Source of the DNA: DATJSJ01 sp035504175
GTDB taxonomy: Bacteria > Pseudomonadota > Alphaproteobacteria > Acetobacterales > Acetobacteraceae
Assembly: GCA_035504175.1 (NCBI GenBank)
Contig: DATJSJ010000218.1
Coordinates: 1-7,511, forward strand
Direction of reading: 5' to 3'
Length of the DNA: 7,511 nucleotides
Shown: piece after piece, positions 1-6,406 of the stretch
Position numbering within the stretch: position 1 is the first letter of the stretch
Layout: every line of letters begins with the position of its first letter
The notes under the pieces: model-generated
The model's database searches: none
The model's input: the letters and a program-made list of their open reading frames with translations, nothing else
What the model was told of the DNA's origin: nothing
Made by a program: the position numbers and the translations under genes

Positions 1-276
1 CCCGGTGCGTCGAGCATCCGCGTGAGCAGCCGGCGGTCGGCGGGCGCTTGCTCCGGCACGGTGGGGCGGGCGTGGGATCGTGCTGACTATGAGGACAGGG
101 CTGCAGCGGCTAGAGCGGCGGGGCATCCGCCCTTGCGCCCAGTCGCGGTCTGCGTCGCCGGTGATGCGGGGCGATGCCGATCTCCGCGACCGCGCGGGTA
201 ACGGGTGGCTGAACGCCGGGGTCGATGACCGCCGCCGGCCTGCCGGCCTTGTGATCCTCCGCGTCGGTCGCCGCCG
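1..276. other. No gene that can be supported; possible edge of a leftward reading frame
   Basis: This is the stretch downstream of the GspC-like gene. On the minus strand one frame has stops at 110-112 and another at 87-89; the frame of the GspC-like gene itself stays open to the window edge after its own stop, but reads as an Arg/Pro/Ser-rich product with no recognisable family. After the stop at 87-89, a GTG at 57-59 would begin a peptide VPEQAPADRRLLTRMLDAPG that looks protein-like, but it has no ribosome binding site in front and leaves the window after 19 codons. A weak 5-bp GC hairpin lies about 25-40 nt past the GspC-like stop. Type II secretion genes such as gspD often follow a gspC-like gene, but no secretin signal peptide or motif is visible here. 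Confidence 0.4.
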
Positions 277-840
277 TCAGTGACGCCGACGCAGATAGGT
301 GGGCGGGCGGAGATGGCGGCCCCACGGGTCGCGACCCCGCAGCGCGACCGGCGCCGGCGCCGGATCGATGCCCGAATCGCCCAGGAACGTCGGGCGGAGA
401 ACCAGATCTCGGTTCGCCGACGCGATGACGACGCCATCCGCCGAGATGCTCCTGACCATCCAGCGCTGCACCGTCATGCCCTCTTCGAGGACGACGGACG
501 GCGCGGTCGGTGTGCTTTGAAAAATCGCGTATCGCCCACCTGGCCAGACGACGATGCCTGACAGCCGCGGCGTCGCGTCGTCCGGCTCTTGCGCGACCGC
601 GGATGCCGGCGGTCGCCGCGAGGCCGACATCAGCGGCCGCCCCAGGATGGACACGACATATTCTTCATGGCGCGCGGAGACGGCTGTCGCGGAATGCGTC
701 GGCGGGTTGACGAGTGTTGCCGGCCGCACCGCGATCGCCGGTGCTGGGTCTCGCCGGCCTCCGGGCATCGAAACGCGGATGGATGCTGCGGCGACGAGGG
801 TCGCGCCGGCCATCGCGCCGATGATCCAGATCCGATTCAT
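277..840 (-). CDS. GspC/GspN-like type II secretion system periplasmic protein (short, no PDZ domain)
   Basis: Encodes 187 residues. An N-terminal hydrophobic segment (about residues 4-22, after MNR) would anchor it in the inner membrane, followed by a Pro/Ala-rich periplasmic linker to about residue 58. Residues 60-152 resemble the homology region of GspC-type proteins: an 'ILGRPLMSASRRPP' stretch (65-78), then 'PRLSGIVVWPGGRYAIF' (91-107), 'VVLEEGMTV' (117-124) and a closing 'LVLRPTF' (146-152). In the family this small beta domain links the inner-membrane platform to the secretin. The product is short and has no PDZ domain, as in compact GspC/GspN-like proteins of alphaproteobacteria. It ends in a basic tail (RGRDPWGR...LRRRH). 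The ATG at 838-840 is preferred: an in-frame ATG at 937-939 would add 33 unconvincing residues and run antisense into the oxidase start. It is divergent from the oxidase. The type II assignment comes from pattern recall, so GspC versus GspN is undecided. Confidence 0.72.
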   Translation of the reverse strand: MNRIWIIGAMAGATLVAAASIRVSMPGGRRDPAPAIAVRPATLVNPPTHSATAVSARHEEYVVSILGRPLMSASRRPPASAVAQEPDDATPRLSGIVVWPGGRYAIFQSTPTAPSVVLEEGMTVQRWMVRSISADGVVIASANRDLVLRPTFLGDSGIDPAPAPVALRGRDPWGRHLRPPTYLRRRH

Positions 841-870
841 CGAAGCTCTATCTTGCCCATTCCCTGATGG

Positions 871-875
871 AAGGA
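871..875 (+). promoter_or_regulatory. Ribosome binding site of the multicopper oxidase
   Basis: AAGGA lies 7 nt before the ATG at 883, inside the purine-rich run GGAAGGAAA (869-877). It is the clearest Shine-Dalgarno sequence in the window and fixes the oxidase start. Because the gap to the divergent gene is only 42 bp (841-882), the promoters of both genes must at least partly lie inside the neighbouring coding region; I see no convincing -35/-10 pair. Confidence 0.75.
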
Positions 876-882
876 AAGCGCC

Positions 883-2508
883 ATGCATCGCCTGATTCTG
901 GGCGCGTTGTTCGCCGTCATTGTCGGCGGCATGCTGCATTCACCGGTATTGGCGGCAAACGCCGCGAATCCGTGCTGGCGTCCGGGCGTCGGCGCTACCG
1001 TCGCACGGCCGCCGGATCTGTACAGTCGCGCCGGCGTGCTGCGCGCCGCGCTGGACTATGTCACCGCAGTCGACGCCGAAGGCCGGACGCTGTTCTGCTT
1101 CAAGACTCGCGACGGGCAGGAATCGCCGACCTTGCACGTCCGGCCCGGCGACACGCTCGACATCACGGTTACCAACCGTGTGCCGGCACTGCCGTCCGAC
1201 CAGCCGGTCGAGATCATCTCCAACATGTCGAATGTCTGCGGTGCCCTCACGATGACCGAGACCTCGGTCAACGTGCATTTCCACGGCACCAACACGGCCC
1301 CGGTGTGCCACAGCGACGAGGTGATCCACACGCTGATCAACTCCGGGCAGACGTTCCGCTATCTCGTGCACATCCCCCGCGACGAGCCGCCCGGCCTCTA
1401 TTGGTATCACCCGCACGTGCACGGCATCGCCGAAGCGGCCGTGCAAGGGGGCGGGTCGGGCGCCATCGTCGTCGAGGGAATCGCGGCCCTGCAGCCAGCC
1501 GTCGTCGGCCTGCCGGAGCAGATCCTGCTGATCCGTGACCAGACGGTCGGCGCGCCACCCGTCACGGGAAAGCCGGTGCCGGCCTGGGATCTCTCGCTGA
1601 ACTATGTTCCGATTTCCTACCCGGGCTATCGCCCCGCCGTTCTCGAAGTTGTGCCGGGTCGGAGGGAATTCTGGCGCGTGGTGAATGCTGCGGCCGACAC
1701 CATCATCGATCTGCAGCTCCGCTTCGACGGGCAGCCGCAGCCGCTCGACGTGGTGGCGCTTGACGGCGTGCCCACGGGCTCGCAGGACGGCACGCGGCGC
1801 GGCCGGATCGTCACCGTGACGGATATCCTGCTGCCGCCGGCGGCGCGCGCGGAATTCATCGTCACCGCGCCCACGTCCAGCGTGCAGAAGGCGGAGCTCG
1901 TCACCCGCAACATCGACACCGGTCCGGATGGCGATTTCGATCCGCAGCGGCCGCTCGCGGTGTTGCGTGCCACGGCCCAGCCGCAGGCGATGGCCGCCAT
2001 GACGGAGCCGACGATGACGGCATGGCCGCAGCGCTTCGAGGGCCTGGACAACGCGCCGGTGACCGCGCATCGCAAGCTGTATTTCTCCGAGGTTCTGTCC
2101 GACCCGAACAACCCGGCGAGCCCGACCAATTTCTACATCACCGTCGACGGCGCGAAGCCGCGGCTGTTCGATCCTGCCAACCCGCCGGCGATCACCACCG
2201 TGCAGGGATCGGTCGAGGACTGGACGATCGAGAACCGGTCGGAGGAGAACCACGAGTTCCACATCCATCAGATCCATTTCAAGCTGCTGGCGCGCGACGG
2301 CGTCCCGGTGTCGCGTGATCAACGTCAGATGCTCGACATGGTGCAGGTGCCGTACTGGAAGGGGCATGGTCCCTATCCGAGCGTCACCGTGCGGATGGAT
2401 TTCCGTGGCCCGGATATCGGTGACTTCGTCTATCACTGCCATATCCTCGGCCACGAGGATAACGGCATGATGGCGATCATCCGTGTCCTGCCGCGCCATC
2501 ATTCATGA
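883..2508 (+). CDS. Exported three-domain multicopper oxidase (laccase-like)
   Basis: Encodes 541 residues. Residues 1-24 form a Sec signal peptide (MHR, hydrophobic core, then PVLA, cleavage about A24 or A27), so it acts in the periplasm or outside the cell. Multicopper oxidases take single electrons from a substrate at a type 1 copper and reduce O2 to water at a trinuclear cluster. All four ligand motifs are intact: HFHG (132-135), HPHVHG (176-181), HxxHxH (H457, H460, H462) and HCHxxxHxxxxM (518-529). By analogy with CueO, type 1 ligands are H457, C519, H524 and the axial M529; type 2 ligands are H132 and H460; type 3 ligands are H134, H176, H178, H462, H518 and H520. An axial Met usually means a moderate redox potential. 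There is no long Met-rich insert like that of CueO, only three Met at 370, 373 and 378 between domains 2 and 3. Its stop overlaps the cytochrome start. The substrate cannot be told: cuprous, manganous or ferrous ions and phenols are all possible. Confidence 0.93.
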   Translation: MHRLILGALFAVIVGGMLHSPVLAANAANPCWRPGVGATVARPPDLYSRAGVLRAALDYVTAVDAEGRTLFCFKTRDGQESPTLHVRPGDTLDITVTNRVPALPSDQPVEIISNMSNVCGALTMTETSVNVHFHGTNTAPVCHSDEVIHTLINSGQTFRYLVHIPRDEPPGLYWYHPHVHGIAEAAVQGGGSGAIVVEGIAALQPAVVGLPEQILLIRDQTVGAPPVTGKPVPAWDLSLNYVPISYPGYRPAVLEVVPGRREFWRVVNAAADTIIDLQLRFDGQPQPLDVVALDGVPTGSQDGTRRGRIVTVTDILLPPAARAEFIVTAPTSSVQKAELVTRNIDTGPDGDFDPQRPLAVLRATAQPQAMAAMTEPTMTAWPQRFEGLDNAPVTAHRKLYFSEVLSDPNNPASPTNFYITVDGAKPRLFDPANPPAITTVQGSVEDWTIENRSEENHEFHIHQIHFKLLARDGVPVSRDQRQMLDMVQVPYWKGHGPYPSVTVRMDFRGPDIGDFVYHCHILGHEDNGMMAIIRVLPRHHS

Positions 2509-3227
2509 TCGTGCCGCCGGTGCTGGCCGGCGCAAGGCGGTTCGCCGGCGTGATGCCGCGCAAGCGCAGCGCGCGCCGGGCGGCCGCGGTCTCAGCGCAA
2601 CGGTGCTTTTCTCTCGTGCTGCACCGGCTGCACGGAGCCGCGGCGCTGCTGCTTGCCGCCCTGGCGCTGGCCATGGCGTCGGATGGCCGGCCGGTCCAGG
2701 CATCGCTGCCGGTGAGCCAGGTGGCGAATGCCGACGACAGGGCGCTGGTGCAGCTGGGCCGGCGTCTCTACGCCACGCATTGCGCGTCCTGCCACGGGCG
2801 CTATCTGCAGGGGCAGCCGCTATGGCAGCTCCGGGACCGGTATTTTGGCCGGCGTGCGCCGGCGCTGGACCAGACCGGCACCGCCTGGCGGCTCTCCGAT
2901 GCGCAGTTGCTGGCAGCTTCGAACCACCCAAGTCTCGGCGCGCCACCGGCGTCGCGGGAAGATTTCCGCGACTCAGCGATCGTGGCGGTACTGGCGTTCG
3001 TCAAGGCGCGCTGGCCGACGGGACTTCGCGTCCTGCAGGCGCTGCGCAATCCCGGCCACGCCGGAATGCCGGCACGAGCGAGCGGGGGCACCTGGACCTT
3101 TCCCCCGGACTGCAATCCGGAAATGCAGCGGGCGTTCGAGATGACGCAGGCGCGCAGCGGTCCGCCGCCGCACACGCGGTCCGTCGATGCAATCGGCAAG
3201 GCGCGCGAGGACGTCCGGGCGCGGTGA
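2505..3227 (+). CDS. c-type cytochrome, single haem, translationally coupled to the oxidase
   Basis: Encodes 240 residues from the ATG in the ATGA overlap with the oxidase stop. A second in-frame ATG at 2553 (residue 17, MPRKRSARR) may be the true start; it gives a basic n-region. A hydrophobic stretch (43-57) followed by VQA (64-66) indicates a signal peptide or anchor, so haem would be attached in the periplasm. One CxxCH haem motif, CASCH, occupies 93-97 with H97 as proximal ligand. The segment 'LAASNHPSLGAPP' (135-147) and the helix 'AIVAVLAFVKARWP' (158-171) match a family of small cytochromes c. In relatives as I recall them, a 'DMPAF'-type axial Met motif lies just before that last helix; here the segment is shortened to 'GAPPASREDFRDSA', with no Met. 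M188 in 'HAGMPA', after the helix, is the only plausible substitute. It likely exchanges electrons with the oxidase or links it to the respiratory chain (inference from coupling). Confidence 0.82.
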   Translation: MIVPPVLAGARRFAGVMPRKRSARRAAAVSAQRCFSLVLHRLHGAAALLLAALALAMASDGRPVQASLPVSQVANADDRALVQLGRRLYATHCASCHGRYLQGQPLWQLRDRYFGRRAPALDQTGTAWRLSDAQLLAASNHPSLGAPPASREDFRDSAIVAVLAFVKARWPTGLRVLQALRNPGHAGMPARASGGTWTFPPDCNPEMQRAFEMTQARSGPPPHTRSVDAIGKAREDVRAR

Positions 3228-3360
3228 CCATCGCAGGAATGCGAGCTGTCGGTAAGGCGATGCCGGCGCTGCGGAGCGACCCACGCGTCGACGGTGAAGG
3301 TGGCCGCGACGGCCGAATTGGGCTCCTGCGCGCCGCGCCTTGAGAGCCGGCAGATCTCGG

Positions 3361-3393
3361 ATCGCGCCGCGCGGCCTTCGCGCGCGGCGCGAT
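3361..3393. terminator. Perfect 13-bp inverted repeat between convergent genes, probable bidirectional terminator
   Basis: ATCGCGCCGCGCG (3361-3373) pairs perfectly with CGCGCGGCGCGAT (3381-3393) around the 7-nt loop GCCTTCG. It sits 134 bp after the cytochrome stop and 13 bp after the chemoreceptor stop, so it could end transcription from both sides. Neither side has a T-run, so it is not a textbook intrinsic terminator; it may slow polymerase or protect 3' ends. The rest of the 178-bp gap (3228-3405) shows no gene or other motif I can support. Confidence 0.6.
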
Positions 3394-3405
3394 TCGGCGG
3401 CGCGC

Positions 3406-5607
3406 TCAGAAGGTGATCGCCACGCGCACCGCACCCCAATGGCGGCCGCGCACCGTGACCGGGACGTCGACCTCCTTCAGCAAGGCGATCCGGCCGCCGC
3501 CCATGTCGCGCGGATAGGCCTGCACGAGGAAGGGCCGGACGTTGCGCGCCGCCAGCAAGCCGGTGCGGTCGTCGAAGATGCGCCGGTTGCGGCAATGCGC
3601 CGTGTTCCACAGCAGGTCGCCCGGCCGCGGCGGCTGGCTGTATTCCCGATTATGCACCGGCAGGTAGCCGTTGCGATCGGTCGGGATGCAGAACACCATC
3701 CGCGGGTCGGCGTCGTTCACCGGATCGATGATCGCCGGCAGCAGCGCTTCGCAAAACCGTGTGCTGCGCGTCATGTATTGCTGCGGCTGCGTACCGGACA
3801 GCTCCTCATAGGTCGTGTCGAACAGATCGGCCTCGCTGATCCGGCGCCCGGCGAGGCCCTGCTCGAACGCCGCTGCGATGCGGTCGGCAACAGTCCTCGC
3901 GGTCGCGATATAGGACTCGCTCACCGCCCGCGAGGCCGCCAGGACCTCTTCGATCGCCGCCAGGCGCGTCGGGTCGAGCCCCCCGAAGCAGAGATGCACG
4001 CCCAATTCGCTGACCGCGGCGACGGTGCCGCGCACCGGCCCGACGCGGTCGATCGTGCACTGGATCTGGCGCCCGAGCAGTGCCGTCTCTCCGGGCACGG
4101 CAAGCAGCATGCCGGAGCGGCTGAGATCCGCGATATGGCCGGTCGCCGGCAGGCCGGGCAGGTCCGCGGCGAAGCCGAGGCAGACCGGTTCGCGCTCCTC
4201 CCGCCGCCGGTCGCCGGCATGCGAGCTGCGCAGGATGGCACGCAGCCGGCGGTCCAGATCGGCGATGCCGCCGCTGACGCGGGTGGAAGCGCCCTTGAAC
4301 CGCTCGGCCAGGCTTTCGGTGCCACCCGCGCCGTCGCGAAGCTCGCGCGCGCGCTCGGCGACGGTGCGTGTGTGGCCCGCCGCCACGACCATGCTGCGGG
4401 TGATTTCGGCGGTCGCTTCCCGCTGCTGCTCCGCCGCGCCCGAGACCTGGCGCGCGAAGCTGTGCACCGAGCCGATGTCATCGACAATTTCGGTCATCAT
4501 CGCGCCCGCCTCGGAGGTGGCGCGGCCGATCGACGCGGCCTCCGCACTGACCCGGGCGATCGCCGATTCGGTCTCGCGCGCCAGGCTTTTCACCTCGGTC
4601 GCGACCACGGCGAAGCCGCGCCCGGCCTCACCGGCGCGCGCCGCCTCGATCGTGGCGTTCAACGCAAGCAACTTGGTCTGGCCGGCGATGCCTTGGACCA
4701 GCCGCACCACCCCGTCGATCGTGGTCGCGGTGCCGCCGAGCGCCTGCACCGTCTCGGCCGTCGCGCCGGCGCGGCGGACCGCACCGTCGCTCGCCTTCAG
4801 CGCGCGCTCGACCTGGTTGCTGATCTCCCGCCCCGACGCCTCCAGCTCCTGCGCGGCGCTGGCGACGGTCTGCACGTTCTCCGCGGTGACCTCGATCGAT
4901 TCGCCGACCGCGTCGGTCATGCCGCGTACCTGCCGCGCCAGGGCCATCAGCGCGTCAGCGCCTTCCGCGAGACCCGCAGCCTGCGCCGAGATTTCGCTCA
5001 CCGCACTGCTCAGCTCGCGCTCCAGTACCTCGGAGACCGCGAGCATCTCGCGCTGCACCTTGCCGGTTTCCTCCTGCTCGACATAGGCGCTCAGCGCCAG
5101 TTCCATGTCGAGCATGCTCGCGCGCAGCACCGCGGTGATGTCGCGCACCAGTTCCGGCCGGGCGCGGTGCCGCGCGGCCAGCATTGCGACCATCCGTTCG
5201 AGCAGCAGGCGGTAGCCGCCGATATAGTAGCGAGGCTGCAGCCCGACACGGCTGTGCACCGCGCCGATCGCGACGGCGCGGGCGATCGTGTCGGCGTCGA
5301 ACCTGGCCTCGAACAGGCTGCCCCAGTGTTCCATCTGTTTGCCGGCGAGCCTGCGCTGGCGCTCGGCATCGCCGAGCATCGGCGCGACTTCGGGCCAGGT
5401 GGTGGCCGAGGCGTAGAACGCTTCGAGGACGCCGGGCAGGGCTGACATGATCTCCGGGCGCAGCGCCTGCAGGCGGCGGCAGGTCTCCGGATCGAGGCCG
5501 AAAACCCGCAACCGCGCTTCCAGATCGGCGCCGGCGGCGGACGGGGAACCGGCATCGGCCGGCGGCGAAGCGGCGGCGTCCAGCGGCATCAGCGGGCTCC
5601 GGCTCAT
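3406..5607 (-). CDS. Soluble chemoreceptor: protoglobin, MCP signalling domain, PilZ, conserved C-terminal domain
   Basis: Encodes 733 residues with no transmembrane segment or HAMP domain, so it should be cytoplasmic. Residues about 28-178 are a HemAT-like protoglobin; H118 in 'IGAVHSRVGLQPRYYIGGY' fits the proximal haem histidine. Residues about 190-440 form the methyl-accepting coiled coil. Its tip (about 304-343) carries the conserved 'LLALNATIEAARAGEAGRGF' that binds CheA/CheW, with K312 in place of the common Asn. Residues about 465-555 are a PilZ domain with both c-di-GMP motifs: RxxxR (R468, R472) and DxSxxG (D494, S496, G499). Residues about 560-733 match a domain often found at the C-terminus of alphaproteobacterial chemoreceptors ('DRNGYLPVHNREYSQP', 'NRRIFDDRTG', 'DVPVTVRGRHWGAVR'), perhaps Cache/PAS-like; its ligand is unknown. 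There is no CheR-docking pentapeptide; it ends VAITF. The start at 5605-5607 has no clear ribosome binding site, and Met7 is an alternative. It is transcribed alone, convergent with the cytochrome. Confidence 0.93.
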   Translation of the reverse strand: MSRSPLMPLDAAASPPADAGSPSAAGADLEARLRVFGLDPETCRRLQALRPEIMSALPGVLEAFYASATTWPEVAPMLGDAERQRRLAGKQMEHWGSLFEARFDADTIARAVAIGAVHSRVGLQPRYYIGGYRLLLERMVAMLAARHRARPELVRDITAVLRASMLDMELALSAYVEQEETGKVQREMLAVSEVLERELSSAVSEISAQAAGLAEGADALMALARQVRGMTDAVGESIEVTAENVQTVASAAQELEASGREISNQVERALKASDGAVRRAGATAETVQALGGTATTIDGVVRLVQGIAGQTKLLALNATIEAARAGEAGRGFAVVATEVKSLARETESAIARVSAEAASIGRATSEAGAMMTEIVDDIGSVHSFARQVSGAAEQQREATAEITRSMVVAAGHTRTVAERARELRDGAGGTESLAERFKGASTRVSGGIADLDRRLRAILRSSHAGDRRREEREPVCLGFAADLPGLPATGHIADLSRSGMLLAVPGETALLGRQIQCTIDRVGPVRGTVAAVSELGVHLCFGGLDPTRLAAIEEVLAASRAVSESYIATARTVADRIAAAFEQGLAGRRISEADLFDTTYEELSGTQPQQYMTRSTRFCEALLPAIIDPVNDADPRMVFCIPTDRNGYLPVHNREYSQPPRPGDLLWNTAHCRNRRIFDDRTGLLAARNVRPFLVQAYPRDMGGGRIALLKEVDVPVTVRGRHWGAVRVAITF

Positions 5608-5659
5608 GGGATGGCGCCGGACGATGGCATGGCGGGATTAATGGCGCGTGAGCAGGCTG

Positions 5660-5680
5660 CGGCCGGCATCGCGCCGGCCG
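5660..5680 (-). terminator. GC-rich hairpin after the small membrane protein, possible terminator
   Basis: CGGCCGGC (5660-5667) pairs with GCCGGCCG (5673-5680) around a 5-nt loop. It lies 33 bp downstream of the stop of the 44-residue membrane protein and 53 bp upstream of the chemoreceptor start, where the upstream cluster would be expected to end. No T-run follows on the minus strand. Short GC hairpins are common at this base composition, so support is modest. I see no clear promoter for the chemoreceptor in the same 105-bp gap. Confidence 0.35.
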
Positions 5681-5712
5681 GGCGGCGCGGCGTGCGGAGG
5701 CGCGGGACGGCG

Positions 5713-5847
5713 CTACCGTGGCCCGACCGGCAGGTGCCAGTGCTGCATGGTCAGAATCCGTGCCAGCACCAGCACGGTCATCGCCACGGCCAGCAGCTTC
5801 CAGCCCCAGCGCCGCATCCAGTCATCCGGCCGCCGCGGCGGCCTCAC
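5713..5847 (-). CDS. Small single-helix membrane protein coupled to the adenosyltransferase
   Basis: Encodes 44 residues. The start is GTG at 5845-5847, which overlaps the adenosyltransferase stop as GTGA, a classic arrangement for translational coupling. An internal ATG at 5815-5817 (residue 11, MRRWGWK) is an alternative giving 34 residues. The N-terminus is basic (RPPRRPDDWMRRWGWK) and is followed by one hydrophobic helix (about residues 17-33, KLLAVAMTVLVLARILT), then a short HWHLPVGPR tail. By the positive-inside rule the N-terminus would be cytoplasmic. I recall small 'twin transmembrane helix' proteins near pduO-type genes in Rhodospirillales, but this one has a single helix and I cannot place it in a family. 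No function is assigned. The coding evidence is the coupled start, a helix that makes sense as protein, and a stop right after it. Confidence 0.62.
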   Translation of the reverse strand: MRPPRRPDDWMRRWGWKLLAVAMTVLVLARILTMQHWHLPVGPR

Positions 5848-6395
5848 CGGTTCGCCCCCGGGCGCCACAGCACGTCGCCGGCGCCGTTCCCGTTGAGCCG
5901 GCGCGAGAGCACGAAGAGGTGGTCGGAGAGGCGATTGAGGAAGCGGGCCAGCGCCGGGTTGACCGGCTCGGCGCCGGACAGCGCCACCACCGCGCGCTCC
6001 GCGCGCCGGGCGAGTGTGCGGGCGAGATGCGCCTGCGCCGCGCCCGGTGTGCCGCCCGGCAGCACGAAGCTGGTAAGCGGTGGCAGCTCGGCGTTCATCG
6101 CCGCGAGCTCGGATTCCAGCCGGGCGGAGGGGGCATCGGTGAGCCGCAGCCGCAGGCCGCCCTCGCCCGGTACGGCAAGGTCGGCGCCGGCGTCGAACAG
6201 GTCGTTCTGAACGCGGCCGAGCATCGCATCCTCGGCCGGCCCGGCGTGCAGGCGCAGGAGGCCAATCGCGGCATTGGCCTCGTCGAGCGCGCCGATCGCC
6301 TCGATGCGCAGCGCGTCCTTGCGCAGCCGCGTGCCATCGCCGAGCGAGGTTTCGCCGGCATCGCCGCCGCGTGTCATCACCTTGTCGATACGCAT
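5844..6395 (-). CDS. pduO: PduO-type ATP:cob(I)alamin adenosyltransferase
   Basis: Encodes 183 residues, the usual length for a stand-alone PduO-type enzyme. It transfers the 5'-deoxyadenosyl group of ATP to cob(I)alamin (or a corrinoid precursor), making adenosylcobalamin in the cytoplasm; the family acts as a trimer. Motifs in order: the N-terminal ATP-binding 'TRGGDAGETSLGDG' (8-21); 'GALDEANAAIG' (35-45), matching the usual ALDELN; 'SFVLPGG' (109-115), whose F110 fits the Phe that helps keep cobalamin four-coordinate in characterised PduO enzymes; 'HLARTLARRAER' (123-134) with the conserved Arg residues; and 'LNRLSDHLFVLSRRLN' (153-168). All key motifs appear intact. The ATG at 6393-6395 has AGGA at good spacing. 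It lies 49 bp after the transporter gene in the same direction and overlaps the small membrane protein gene downstream, suggesting one transcript. I see no cobalamin riboswitch in front. Confidence 0.95.
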   Translation of the reverse strand: MRIDKVMTRGGDAGETSLGDGTRLRKDALRIEAIGALDEANAAIGLLRLHAGPAEDAMLGRVQNDLFDAGADLAVPGEGGLRLRLTDAPSARLESELAAMNAELPPLTSFVLPGGTPGAAQAHLARTLARRAERAVVALSGAEPVNPALARFLNRLSDHLFVLSRRLNGNGAGDVLWRPGANR

Positions 6396-6402
6396 GCCGC
6401 CA

Positions 6403-6406
6403 TCCT
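6403..6406 (-). promoter_or_regulatory. Ribosome binding site of the adenosyltransferase
   Basis: On the minus strand AGGA sits 7 nt before the ATG at 6393-6395, in the 49-bp gap after the transporter stop. It supports this start. Confidence 0.6.

Noticed and set aside
841..939. N-terminal extension of the GspC-like protein from an ATG at 937-939
   Set aside because: It would overlap the oxidase start and signal peptide on the opposite strand, and the extra 33 residues are hydrophilic and would precede the natural membrane anchor.
940..2502. A 520-residue open frame on the minus strand opposite the multicopper oxidase
   Set aside because: Antisense to a gene with all copper ligands; the product is His/Arg-rich with no recognisable family and is explained by base composition.
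2483..3343. A 286-residue plus-strand frame overlapping the cytochrome
   Set aside because: It is a shifted frame of the cytochrome gene; only the 2505-3227 frame holds a signal peptide and CxxCH.
3340..5445. A 701-residue open frame on the plus strand opposite the chemoreceptor
   Set aside because: It lies fully antisense to a gene with intact globin, MCP and PilZ motifs. Its product is Arg/Ala/His-rich with no domain; in GC-rich genomes the antisense frame is often open because stop codons are AT-rich.
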